NCBI GenBank assembly: GCA_033064195.1
Contig: JARBJD010000191.1
Span: forward strand, 80,386-144,385
Origin: Blattamonas nauphoetae
Lineage: Eukaryota > Preaxostyla > Oxymonadida
Length of the DNA stretch: 64,000 nt
Direction: 5' to 3'
Numbering within the stretch: the first letter of the stretch is position 1; every line of letters begins with the position of its first letter. Shown one piece after another: positions 1 through 10,600 of the stretch. The position numbers were made by a program, and so were the translations under genes. Below the pieces are notes generated by a model that was not told the DNA's origin, did no database searches, and saw only the letters and a program-made list of their open reading frames with translations.

Positions 1-70
1 ATCCTCTATTCATCAACAATAATTTCAATATTCAACAAAATAATGATTCAACTTTTCTCGAATAAGCAGT

Positions 71-426
71 CACGGACAAAAGTTTACGGGCACCCAGGTC
101 TGCATTTATGAACAGGTGATTTTTTCTCATTTTTTCTTAACCACTTCACCCCATTGAAAGACAACAATTTTTCAAATATAAAACCAAATAAGTGTAGTGA
201 AGTGAAAATCGAGATGTTCGACTGATGTGCCCTGGGAGGCACATCCGATCGCGGCCATCACGAAATGTCTCCTTTTCCGAGAAGAGGAGATGTGACCTGT
301 ATAGTCTGTTCCTCCAGTAAGAACCGATTGGTTCCTCTCCGTACTGAGATCCTGGAGGATCTGTGACAAAAAAGTGCATTTCCTTTCTTCCTCATCTCTG
401 TTCAACTCACGGTGTAACTCTACCAA
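71..426. repeat. Left arm of a 356 bp inverted repeat
   Basis: This arm is the reverse complement of 596-951. Comparing the two by eye I find 4 differences in 356 positions (about 99% identity), so the duplication is young or kept alike by gene conversion. On the minus strand the arm holds an open frame of about 90 codons (172-444, starting in the spacer). The same peptide is read outward on the plus strand from the right arm. I do not recognise the peptide, and see no transposase, no terminal motif and no clear target-site duplication outside 71 or 951. Confidence 0.9.
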
Positions 427-595
427 ACGATTTGTCTGACTCAAATAAAGATATTTCTTTATTCATCTCACAAACACTGACATGCTGTAGAGATTTCGAG
501 ATTCGGAGAAGTTCGCATGCATTCCAATCTTCCACATTTGTCAGCACCGCGTCGGACAGGGGTATAATAAGCATTCTCACAACCAGTTAGAGAGG
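427..595. other. Single-copy 169 bp spacer between the inverted arms
   Basis: This AT-rich sequence is not repeated and separates the two arms, so the structure is a stem-loop-capable palindrome with a loop rather than a perfect palindrome. The divergent peptides of both arms point outward from it, so it could act as a shared promoter. No motif supports that directly. Confidence 0.7.
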
Positions 596-951
596 TTGGT
601 AGAGTTACACCGTGAGCTGAACAGAGATGAGGAAGAAAGGAAATGCACTTTTTTGTCACAGATCCTCCAGGATCTCAGTACGGAGAGGAACCAATCGGTT
701 CTTACTGGAGGAACAGACTATACAGGTCACATCTCCTCTTCTCGGAAAAGGAGACATTTCGTGATGGCCGCGATCGGATGTGCCTCCCAGGGCACATCAG
801 TCGAACATCTCGATTTTCACTTCACCACACTAATTTAGTTTTATATTTGAAAAATTGTTGTCTTTCAATGGGGTGAAGTGGTTAAGAAAAAATGAGAAAA
901 AATCACCTGTTCATAAATGCAGACCTGGGTGCCCGTAAACTTTTGTCCGTG
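596..951. repeat. Right arm of the 356 bp inverted repeat
   Basis: This arm mirrors 71-426. Its plus-strand frame (596-838) reads the same peptide as the left arm but ends about ten codons earlier, because a TGG codon in the left arm is TAG here. Three of the four differences between the arms cluster near that stop, around 823-836. The peptide is charged at its start and has no family I can name. Confidence 0.9.
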
Positions 952-2547
952 GCTGAAGATCGGAGTTGACAGACATGGGACATAATTCTTTTTCGGGACA
1001 TAATTCCGTCTTTGAGCGATCTATAGACAAGTACGGTCTAATATTTGTGAATATTATTCGTGAACTGGTATGTTCACGCCACAAAAGTCAATGGAAAGGT
1101 AAAATTGTCTTGAAGTGGAGAAAGGAAAATCAAGGTATGATCTTCCCACAACCAATGTGAAAAGGTCTCCGTTCTCCGAGAAAACTCATATCCCAATCCT
1201 TCTCACCTGCCACGTCTCAGATGACATGACGAAAACTTAATACCAAGAGTCCAAAAATATTGATAAACTCGATAATGGATGTGATCAAACAGCCTAAATA
1301 CCCTCTTGCCCGCTCAAAAATCCCCGATCAAGGATCCTGACTTCGAGATTTGCCAACTCGCGGACAATGACCTGATGTTCGCTGAAATGCTATTCGGGTG
1401 TGTTTTCCTTCATACACAACTCAATTGATCAATTTTTTTCAACAACAATTGTTTCATCACTTTTCTTGCCAATATCTCCCTGTTTCCTTCATCACTCAAT
1501 TTCCTTCTTGTTTTTCACATTTTTCAGTGTTTATCCATCCAACTTTGTTGATTCAACAAATTAGACGAACAGGTTGGTCACTCCACCAATCCAAAAGGAT
1601 CCAGCCTCTTTTCCGTGTTTTGCACGTTTGCTCTCTTTCTCATTCCTTCTTTTTCATCCTCTTCACAAATTTAGGCAAGCACAGGGATACCATGTCGTCA
1701 TACTTTGATCGTGGATGCAGAAAGAGATCTCTCCAATTGAAGGACGGATCACGTTCATCTCAACTTCATACATTTCACACGTGTTTTCATTCAGTTTTTA
1801 TTGATCTTTTTTTCGTTACCATATGGAAATAGTTAATGTGAGAATCGAGATCAGCCCATAACAAATGAGAAAAGCAATGAGATTCCCGAAAATCTCCATT
1901 TGAGTTCACACTCCTTTAGAAGGTGTAATAAGCTTCCTTCAATCTCTCCTTTACTCTACAACTGTCCTTGTTGCGTATTTATGATGAAATGTGAATTATG
2001 TCTCCAAATTCAATTGAGTCCCACATCTATGAGTTATTGATGGGATCTCGAATGCAACTTAGCTTGTTTGAGCTCATCACAAATCTATGAATGAAATTAG
2101 CTAGGAATCTATGACAGATCGCGTTGACTACTAGAAATGTTTGGAATACATGCTCTTTGAAGTTTTTCCTAGGATCTCGAGAATTGATCTGACCCATAAG
2201 AATGACAAAATGTTGACTTTTCTAGGCTTCGTTTCCGACTCTCTATTCTTTTGAAATATGCTAGAAAAATGATAAATGACATGAAAATGAGAATAATAAC
2301 TAACAGTTTTCACGTCCTTAAAGTATCGATTTGCCCTATCTCGGTTCCACCCCCATTTTTTTGAAAACCCCCAATTTTTAAGGGACGACAGGACTGTACC
2401 CATAATTTCCTCCGGGTCCAAAACCCCTGGTAATATGTTGCGATAACGTCATAAGATTAAATTTTGATGAAATAGAAGAACAAACAAGAACTCAGAAATG
2501 AAGATTATCAAAACAACAAGGAACGGAAAAGAAGAAAACAAGATATT
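952..2547. other. Gene-poor 1.6 kb region
   Basis: This is AT-rich sequence between the inverted repeat and the 3' end of the Trf4-like gene. Short open frames exist (1398-1832 plus, 2131-2421 minus), but they are rich in Phe/Ser/Leu with no recognisable domain, which is typical of non-coding T-rich DNA. I see no tRNA, repeat or conserved motif. Confidence 0.6.
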
Positions 2548-5500
2548 TCATCCCCCTGGCAGATCCGACAGAGCTGGAAAATCTTCATCAAGCCGTACTC
2601 CGCTTCCGAGGAGAGGTTGCAGATTCTTCTTTGGAGGATGAGATTGCTGACCTCTGAAGGGGGGTTTGATCCTTTGTCTTCCTCTGTACTCTCCATAATG
2701 CGAGTCACTCTGGAAGGAGATCTGGCGGGGCGGGTGATTGTTGATGAGTGGTACGGTTGAATCAGACGGCCGGAATGAGGGGACGTGAAGAGTGTGAGTT
2801 TGTGGGTTCGCGTGTGTGGCGTGAAGAGGTGTCGGGGATTGGTACGAGAACTTCCCCGTTGGTCTGTCTGTCTCACTCCCCCTTTCAAAGTCTACCCCTC
2901 GTGGTGGGATGACTTCAAACGGAATTGGTGGTCTGAAGATCACCTCGTGGTGCACAGAGTTTTGTGAGTCCACATCACTCAGAAGGTGACCAGGCACAAG
3001 CGGCTTCAGATTCTCAAAACCAGTGCGGAGGGGAAGAAGGGGAGCGTGAGGAGTGTGAGACGACCGGAGAGGCACTGGGGCAAAGAAGGGGTTTGAGTGC
3101 ACGAGTGACATTTCTGGTGGGAGATTGGTCTCTGCTAGCTGCTCAAACGGGTTCGCGTATGCACTAAAAGATGCAGTTGGAGTTATTCTCGATGTGTGCG
3201 CAGATGGGAACAGAGCGAGGATGCGGCTGAGGAGAGAACAACCGGCGAATATGTCGATGAGTTCCTCGTCTGTCTCCTCTCCACTCAGCTCGGGCAGTGT
3301 GTGTGGAGCAGACAGGACTTGAAAAGCATTCAGAAACAAGGCTTTGATTTTGGGATAGTCGTAACATGAACGGGTTGTGTTGTTGGACTGGTCAAGCGGG
3401 TCTTCCACAATCAGTCGTTCGGCATTCTGATCGACGTTTGTGAAGAGCTCGGGGAGAGTCGTTCGGACCTTGTCGACTGAGAGGTACTGCCCGTGTCCTC
3501 GCACAGACACGACCAGTCTCCGACAGGAGAACGTGGGAAGGATATTGCCATCGTCATCGTGCGGTGTGGGTAATGTCTCTGACTCTCCGTACAGTTCGAA
3601 GAAGCTGATGAGGAGTCGGCCAAGCGAGACGTCTTTGTAATCTTCGCCGAAGTTGCGCCTGAAGAGCTGGAGGTGAGAGATGGCCATCAGAGAGATGCTA
3701 TATCCGCCCAATCCCCCGCGGAAGGGTTCGTTCATGCCCTCCTTCAGCAGAAACGCTTTCAGACAAACAATCAGTGGCCGGGCCTCGGGATACACAGCGA
3801 GGATGCAGCGAAGATAGTCTGTGTTGACGATGCCTGAGAGAGTTCCGAAACTGACATCAGCCTTTCCACGAGATGGGTCGACCAACTTCACAATCGGCAC
3901 TTTGGTCGAGGCAATGAACTTTGCTTCGATGTGGTGGTCGAGGAGAGACTGGTGGAGGACACCAAGTGTTTGTTGGATGATGTCCTGGGAGACAGTCGGG
4001 GGAGGAGGGATGGGGATGCGTTGGGAAGTGAGGAGGGTCTGCAAGGTGTTCGTGCTGTCGTTTGGAATATCGATCGAGACAGACGAATCTTTGTTGGATT
4101 GAACTTCAACTGAATCTGATTCGTGCTCGTCGTTTGGAGGGAGTGTGATAGTTTGTGGCTGGTTCGCTTGTGATGCTTGTCTGATCTGTGAAACGAGTGG
4201 CTCAGTGAGGAACGGTGGATAGTTCACCATTCTTGTTGAGTTGACGATGGGATGACAGAGATCGAGACAGGTCTGCAGGTTGGGCGTGAGAGGGACAGAA
4301 AGGAGGTCGTGGATGGTTGCTCGTTGATCGTCAGAGAGTTCATCTATCTGCGAATGTTCTTCGATGTTGAGTGCAGAATCACATTCACAATCACACACTC
4401 TTCCGGTCAGTACTCCTCCGCAAATCTCACACAGCCTGGCGTTCTTCACCCCCAACGCACTCAGCCCCATCATCGGCATTTCCCGCAACACGCGGCACGT
4501 CTCCTGACCGTCTGGCGTGTCGAAGAGTGTTCCATACCACGCTTGAAAGATGGCGCGGATGAGACGCTGCACGCGACGGATGTAGACGAGCTGTTCGGGA
4601 GTGATGAGCACGATGTCCACATCGCTGGTGGGGAGGGAGGTGTAAGACGTGAATGATCCCGTCACGCAAAGAAGAAGGGACGAGTTCAGGGCAACCACAT
4701 TTTTCCAGATGAAATCAATCAGGTTCACTCGCATCAGGAACTCAGACTGCGACAGAACGGAATCAACTGTATAGGCTTCAATCTCTCGCGAGAGTTGAAC
4801 GTAGCGCTGTTTCTGACCATCCTCCGGCCAACCTTCCCCTTCCGCTTGCAGAGACGAGACACAAACAAAGAGCTTGCGAAACACTTTTTGAGACGGAGGG
4901 AGTGGAGGTGGCGGAGAAACGATTGGTGTGAAGATGGAACGAATCGCAGTCGAGCTGGGAACAAATGCAAGATTGTTTGGAATATGCGAGAGTGGGGGAA
5001 GAGGATGGGTGGGCTGGAGATGTTTGAAGAAGAACAAGGTGTATCGTGTTAGAAGAAAGAACGGAGAAAGGGGTACACGAACAAAACGAAGATCCAGATT
5101 AGGTTTTGAATAGCCCCTGTTATTTCCAGGGACAAATGGCTTGCTTGTGACCCACGATTGGGTGTGAGACGACAAGAGTGCTGGAGACTGAGATGGAGTT
5201 GGTCGTATGAACGAGTGTGTTGGAGGAGCTCCAAGAAGAGGTCGTCGGATCACACTCTCACTGATTGTGGGAGGGGATGCCGAGCTTGGGTTCATCATCG
5301 ACGACGAGGTGCTTTGTTCGTTTGGCGATTGAATGTTATGTTCAGGAGAGTGCGGAGAAGTCGAAAGAGACGGGTCTAATTTTGGTTGAGGATTATTTTG
5401 GGAAGTATCTCCTGTCTGCTGAGGATTAAGTTTTTGACTTTTCGGAGAGTAGAAGAAGCTGTTTGAGATTGATTTCTGAGATTGGAGGGCAGGTTCAGCA

Positions 5501-6627
5501 TGCTCTTCAAATGAGACATCCTGACAAAGTGGACCTGTCCCATCGGAGGCCCAGGCTTCGTCAGAAAAATCCGCCAAAAATGTTGTCGCATCTTCTCCAA
5601 CAAAATGGGTATGCTCAGGTTTTGTACAATCATCTGCATCCCGTTCACATTGTGAAAGATTAATTGCAGGATCAGTATGCTCCGAGGTGCAGTTGCTTGT
5701 TGTCGTGTCAAAAGTATTTGTTTCGTTGATGTTCCTGTCCTGCTGCGGAGTCATTCGTTCCCAATCCTCCTCAATCAACTGACTATCCCCATTCTGGAGT
5801 TGAAACTTGGATGGAGGTGAGACTGTACTTTCAGATGTGGTCGATTTCACAAATGAGGCTGAACTCGCTGATGGTGACCATGTAAAATCTGTGGTATGGT
5901 TCGATGACTGATTTTTCGGGTGACGTTTATAGTTGAATTGATCTGAGTAGATGATGTCATTTCGAGACGATTCCCGGGAGAGTCTTGGTTCCGATTGATG
6001 CGATGATTTTGTGGATTGTTTATCAAAACAATTTGGAGCCAAACTGTTTTCCATCATGACTAGATCATCTGGATTGTCCTCAATCTGGATATTTTTCTTG
6101 AAATTGTCTTTCCGCCGCTCTTTCTGATGTTTCTTGTGTTTTACGTCTTTGTTCTCATATCTCTGGAAAGAGGGAAAGATATTCGGCCGGTCGAGAGGAG
6201 GGCGTCCGACTTTTGTGTTATTTGCATATGTTGTGTCTGTGTGATGACGTTCACTGCCATTTGATTGTACGGTTGGATTCGAATTATCAGTGGTGCGAGA
6301 TTGATTAATCGAGTCATGAAATGTGGATGAATTCTTCAGGACAGTCGATACTTCATAGTGTGAAGAGTCACCGTTTATACAAATCTCAGGGACAGACGAA
6401 GTTGTCTGAGAGGAACCAATGTGACTCTCGTCCATGATCGGCTTCAAATCCATAGGCAGTCTGATTGCGATTAAATTCGTAGGTGGGGTATGAATCAGAG
6501 GCTGTTGTTTCATCCCTGGTGATGGATTTTGAAGGCTTTGTGATACTCCTCCCAGGAATGTGCATTCAACAGTTGGAGAAAAACCAGGGAGAGACGAATA
6601 ATGAACTGGTGAAACCGGATGAGCCAT
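2548..6627 (-). CDS. Trf4/PAPD5-like non-canonical poly(A) polymerase
   Basis: The single open frame of 1359 codons starts at an ATG at 6627. The nucleotidyltransferase motif is clear: a Gly-Ser followed by LPTSDVDIVL places the metal-binding pair at Asp669 and Asp671, and KADVSFG gives the third Asp at 924. The PAP/25A-associated core follows (about 948-985, KAFLLKEGMNEP then GGLGGYSISLM), then LLISFFELYGE. Known role of the family: Trf4/5 enzymes add short poly(A) tails to nuclear RNAs for exosome decay (TRAMP complex). Oddities: about 600 disordered residues precede the catalytic domain, roughly 190 extra residues sit between the second and third catalytic Asp, and that insert carries a Cys cluster near 733-752. 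The stretch read from about 5080 to 4820 looks intron-like and may include an in-frame intron, so the length could be slightly less. TUTase activity cannot be excluded. Confidence 0.88.
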   Translation of the reverse strand: MAHPVSPVHYSSLPGFSPTVECTFLGGVSQSLQNPSPGMKQQPLIHTPPTNLIAIRLPMDLKPIMDESHIGSSQTTSSVPEICINGDSSHYEVSTVLKNSSTFHDSINQSRTTDNSNPTVQSNGSERHHTDTTYANNTKVGRPPLDRPNIFPSFQRYENKDVKHKKHQKERRKDNFKKNIQIEDNPDDLVMMENSLAPNCFDKQSTKSSHQSEPRLSRESSRNDIIYSDQFNYKRHPKNQSSNHTTDFTWSPSASSASFVKSTTSESTVSPPSKFQLQNGDSQLIEEDWERMTPQQDRNINETNTFDTTTSNCTSEHTDPAINLSQCERDADDCTKPEHTHFVGEDATTFLADFSDEAWASDGTGPLCQDVSFEEHAEPALQSQKSISNSFFYSPKSQKLNPQQTGDTSQNNPQPKLDPSLSTSPHSPEHNIQSPNEQSTSSSMMNPSSASPPTISESVIRRPLLGAPPTHSFIRPTPSQSPALLSSHTQSWVTSKPFVPGNNRGYSKPNLDLRFVRVPLSPFFLLTRYTLFFFKHLQPTHPLPPLSHIPNNLAFVPSSTAIRSIFTPIVSPPPPLPPSQKVFRKLFVCVSSLQAEGEGWPEDGQKQRYVQLSREIEAYTVDSVLSQSEFLMRVNLIDFIWKNVVALNSSLLLCVTGSFTSYTSLPTSDVDIVLITPEQLVYIRRVQRLIRAIFQAWYGTLFDTPDGQETCRVLREMPMMGLSALGVKNARLCEICGGVLTGRVCDCECDSALNIEEHSQIDELSDDQRATIHDLLSVPLTPNLQTCLDLCHPIVNSTRMVNYPPFLTEPLVSQIRQASQANQPQTITLPPNDEHESDSVEVQSNKDSSVSIDIPNDSTNTLQTLLTSQRIPIPPPPTVSQDIIQQTLGVLHQSLLDHHIEAKFIASTKVPIVKLVDPSRGKADVSFGTLSGIVNTDYLRCILAVYPEARPLIVCLKAFLLKEGMNEPFRGGLGGYSISLMAISHLQLFRRNFGEDYKDVSLGRLLISFFELYGESETLPTPHDDDGNILPTFSCRRLVVSVRGHGQYLSVDKVRTTLPELFTNVDQNAERLIVEDPLDQSNNTTRSCYDYPKIKALFLNAFQVLSAPHTLPELSGEETDEELIDIFAGCSLLSRILALFPSAHTSRITPTASFSAYANPFEQLAETNLPPEMSLVHSNPFFAPVPLRSSHTPHAPLLPLRTGFENLKPLVPGHLLSDVDSQNSVHHEVIFRPPIPFEVIPPRGVDFERGSETDRPTGKFSYQSPTPLHATHANPQTHTLHVPSFRPSDSTVPLINNHPPRQISFQSDSHYGEYRGRQRIKPPFRGQQSHPPKKNLQPLLGSGVRLDEDFPALSDLPGG

Positions 6628-7131
6628 ACAATCTGAAAACTAATAAGCTGAAAATGCGTGTGAATGAATGAAGGAATAAATACAAGATTGTACAGATTTT
6701 TGTTGACAGAAGTTTCGTGTCTCGATTTATTCAGTACAGAAAGACAATCAGAATTGACAACTGCGAGCAGAGAGCGGACCTAATGAATGTGGGCAATAGC
6801 GACGAGTTACGAGATATGAGGAAGAGCTGGCAGATGAATGATTTCGAATTAAGGGCAGGTCATGTCGCAATTGATTTAGTACTCTTCGAGTCTCGCAAAT
6901 TGAAACTTCGCAATTATTATAACAAATTTAGCGAAATCAAGAGTTATGTCATGGATGAATAAGGAATAACCTTAACTTGGTGAAGATGTGTCTGTTTGCG
7001 AGGATGAAAGCCGTTGATCCAGTACAAATCATGTTTTCCATTGCCAAAAATCTTATTATCGAATGGAGTTGAGGGAGAAATTCGGCGTCTTGATGTGCCG
7101 TGTCATTACTGAATGGTTGGTTCTGAGGTGT
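6628..7131. other. Intergenic region, no gene seen
   Basis: This stretch runs upstream of the Trf4-like gene. It contains a short plus-strand open frame (6717-6962) without recognisable features, which I do not call. It presumably holds the promoter of the minus-strand polymerase gene, but no element can be pointed to. Confidence 0.5.
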
Positions 7132-7623
7132 TTATTCTGCGACGTTTATTCGTGAATGAGCAGAACAACCTTCAGGAGGCGATGGATGCCCGAAAGGAGA
7201 CACAGGAATAGCGTTATGGATCAGTAGTTTTCCAAAGTCCGCCTGAGTGAAGTTCTGGAATCCATGTGGGTCGAGGTACGCGAGTTGTTGAGATATGCGG
7301 TCATTCGTTCTATTAACCGTTGCGAAATTAGAATTCATTTGGTCAATATTGTCTTCTAGTCCCTTAATTGTGGCATTCTTTGAGCGGATTGTCTGTTCGA
7401 AATTTTTCATTTCCTCAAAATCGGCTGTCATCATGTCCAAAGGATGAGAAGCGGATTGAGTACAGAACAATGTTTTTGTTTCATGGATCGATTGTGTTTG
7501 AACACCAGTCATTTGATTGAAGTTTTTGGAGTTTGAGACCCTTAAAAGTAGGTATCCAAAGCGATCGGATGAATTGTTCTGCGTGAAATGATTGAGAATC
7601 AAGAATTTCAAATTGTAAATCAC
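7132..7623 (-). CDS. Hypothetical coiled-coil ORF, possibly a 3' exon of the Nup205-like gene
   Basis: This frame is open from just after the stop of the Nup205-like gene to 7132. No ATG lies at its 5' edge; the first internal Met is near 7515. The central part (FEEMKNFEQTIRSKNATIKG and onward) has heptad-like spacing typical of a short coiled coil, followed by a Pro-rich end. It could be a small separate gene of about 127 codons from the internal Met. Alternatively it is a terminal exon reached from the gene upstream: an acceptor ending in CGCAG precedes AACAATTCATCC in a compatible phase, although the matching donor (GTGGAA) is weak. I cannot assign a family. Confidence 0.4.
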   Translation of the reverse strand: MIYNLKFLILNHFTQNNSSDRFGYLLLRVSNSKNFNQMTGVQTQSIHETKTLFCTQSASHPLDMMTADFEEMKNFEQTIRSKNATIKGLEDNIDQMNSNFATVNRTNDRISQQLAYLDPHGFQNFTQADFGKLLIHNAIPVSPFGHPSPPEGCSAHSRINVAE

Positions 7624-7644
7624 ATCATGGAGACATGACTTCGA

Positions 7645-10600
7645 TCAAATGCCTTCCACAGACCACAAGAGTTCATCATATCGATCCTGGAGTGACGATA
7701 AGAAAGCAACATCCCAATCGATGTCCACCTGAGCCATGTTGGTCGACAGGTGAGACAAGAGTTTGGACAGTGGGGCTTGTATCCCGGTTCGTAGTGTGAC
7801 TCCCATCTCCTGTGGCCGAGGGAGGCACCAGACTTTGGTTCGGGTCGATCCCTCCTCCCCGCTTTGGCTGCTCCCAGTCCTCTCCACATCCTTCCACTTC
7901 TCCGACAGAAAGGGAAAGTCGACCATGACACGGTTGGGCTCAAGGAGAAGATGAGAGGACTGATGTAGGAGAAGGGAGAGAGATGCTTCGAGTGTGGTGG
8001 AGAGGAGGTGTGAGTGTGCCGCGAGGCGTGTGGTCGATGGAAGAAGAGGAAGCGAGGCAACGCTGCTGGCACAGTTAGAGACAGATGCGTAGATAATTGA
8101 CGAGAAGGAGGGAGAGTGGAGGGAGAGGAGTGATGGAGATGGGGACGAGCGAGGGAGTGTGGAGAGCGCGAATGGGAACGGATCGCGCGATGAGCTGAGT
8201 GCGACACACATGTCGATTAGTGTCTGTGTGAGGATGATCAACGAAGAGAGACAAGATGGAGTTGGCACATCAGCTTCTGTCCGGACTGGTGTGATTTGTG
8301 GAAGATCTTCAATTTCCAAAGTGGGTCGGAAGAACATGACTGGCTGCTTTCCCACAAACACAATGGCAGAATGAGTGAAAGGAGCAGAGATGTCAAGTTG
8401 CGATGCAGAAATGAGAGTTAAAAGCGAGAGGTTCAGAATCACAAGGAGAGCCTGCTCCATCTCATCGATCTCTGTCTGCCAGCTGATCGACGAGAGGAGA
8501 TGCTTCTCTGAGATCAATCGGAGTTGAGAGAGACGCGGAGCGTGAGAAGAGGACGAGTCTGGACGAAGAAGAGGTGGTTGACGGTTTGCCACTCGTCGGA
8601 GAGATGTCTGAGTGATGAAAAGGGCATCCTTGACCTGCGATCTGAGCGAAGCCGGTGGATTGTCCGATATATCTCCAGATTCTTCGTCTGAGTTCTCTGT
8701 CTCATCGTCCGAAGAATCCTGGTCGGAGATTTCACCATCACTGTGGACGAGCTCTGGTTCTTGCTTCTGGTTGTTGATTGAGGACTGCTCGTTCATCTCT
8801 TCCTCACATGTCTGGACGAGTGAGTCAGGAAGGGCCAGAGAGAAGAAATCTTTCACCTGACCAACAAGTCCACTGACTCCCCACACAACCACTTTCACTG
8901 GGAAGGCCACGGGGGACGGTACTGTTTTAGATGACTCGGCAGAAGTGGGTTCAGTTTGTTGAACAGGATTGAGTTGAGGAGTCGGGACGAGAGAATGGTC
9001 GGGCTGTGTCGAGTAAGAACTCGAGTGAGGAAGGAGGTACGAAAAGAGAGACAGAAGGTGCGTCATGAAGACGATGGAGAGAGGCGTGATCGTGTTTGTG
9101 TCTGAGTCTGTGTCACTCCTTCCAAACAGCGTCAATTCTGTTTCCCAGAGTGTCTGATGTTTGTGGAGGAAGAACAAGACCGCATGAGCAACAGCAGTTG
9201 GTGAGAACTGGAGCGCCGAGCTGGCTTTGATCTGTACGGCCGAATTGTGGTGAGGGGTGAGAGGAGAGGTGAGGAGAGTCGAGCAGATGCAGTCCAATAA
9301 CCTCAACATTCCACTCAGAACACGTCGGAAGAGGGCAGACGATGGTTTTGTTTTGGGCGACGAGAGGAACGGGAGATTGGTGAGGATGGAGAATACAGAG
9401 TTGTTGGCCAGAAGGATCGCTGCAGCGAGTGACGATGAAGACGAGGCCGGTGGAGGCGCTGAAGAAGCCGAGGTGAGATTGGACAACGGGGGAGAAACGA
9501 GCGAGGACAGGAAGAGCAGTGCCTGCTCAAAAATGAGGAACACTGCCGCTTTGCTCTTCCGATCTGAGCCCTCCTTCTGTCCTGCTTCAGCAGACTCAAT
9601 TTCGGGTTGAATGTGCTCACCCATCTCAGTGACCAGCCCCAACACGATGGTTGCGACGGGATGCTCGACGAACGCCCTTTGCCAGTGTGAGGAATCGACA
9701 GAGAGGAGGAAGGAGGAGAAGGAGAGGGCGTGGGAGATGAAAGTTGGGAGGTGGGAGTTCAGAAGGACGATGAGAACGGAGATGACGGCAGGTGTTTCTG
9801 TGTGGATGAATGTGAGAGCTTGTTGTGCTGACTTGTCGAGAGCTGATCTGTGCTCAGCGGAGAGAATGGGAGAGAAAGTGTCGAGCTCAGAGTCAGACGA
9901 TGACGAGGCAAGTGTGGGGAGGATGATCAGAGAGAGGATGTGTTGGACAATATCGAGAAGAGCAGCCGCTGTTAATGTTGTATGTGGCTGTGCTGTGGAC
10001 AGCAGAGAGAGAGCGAGGCGGAAAGAGAGGAGGGAGTTGGCCGGAGACGACGAGAGAATGAGCGGAAGATTTTTGGAGAAAGGCAGAGTGCGATCATTCT
10101 GCTCGTCTGGATCGTCCTTCAGCATCTTCTCCTCCCTCCAACTTTTTGAGTCTTCTGTCGATCGGTTCAAACTGCGAGGCGTGTGAAGCGGTGATGGCGG
10201 GTCGTCTCTTTCAACACTTCCGCGTTGTGTTTTGCGTCCAAACTGAACAGTGGGGGACGGGCCGGGGTCAGAATCAGGAGAAGAAAGAATAAATGGTTTG
10301 TGAGACGGAGCAAGCCGTCTGCGCTCCGTCGAAAGAAGAAGTGAAAATGAAGATTGGGCGACAGACGAGACAAGTCCGGATGTCCTTGACAGACACGACT
10401 GAATGAACAATGCTTGAGACGGCTCAGATGAAGTGAATGGAGATTCCACGAAGAGTGTGGTGAGATTGTGGGCGGTTTTGAGGATGTGAGCGTTGAGCTG
10501 GACGAGGATTGAGGGTGTGACGAGAGAGGGGGATGGAGATGGATGGCTTGCCAAAGATGGGAGGAAGTGGAGGAGAGCGTCGGTTACTTCACGCCAACCT

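Noticed and set aside
71-951. Simple assembly fold-back artefact as the full explanation of the palindrome
   Set aside because: Not fully excluded, but the arms differ at four positions and enclose a unique 169 bp loop, which a plain chimeric read would not produce.
1398-1832. Plus-strand open frame of 144 codons downstream of the inverted repeat
   Set aside because: Composition follows the T-rich DNA (Phe, Ser, Leu, His), no domain is visible, and no neighbouring exon improves it.
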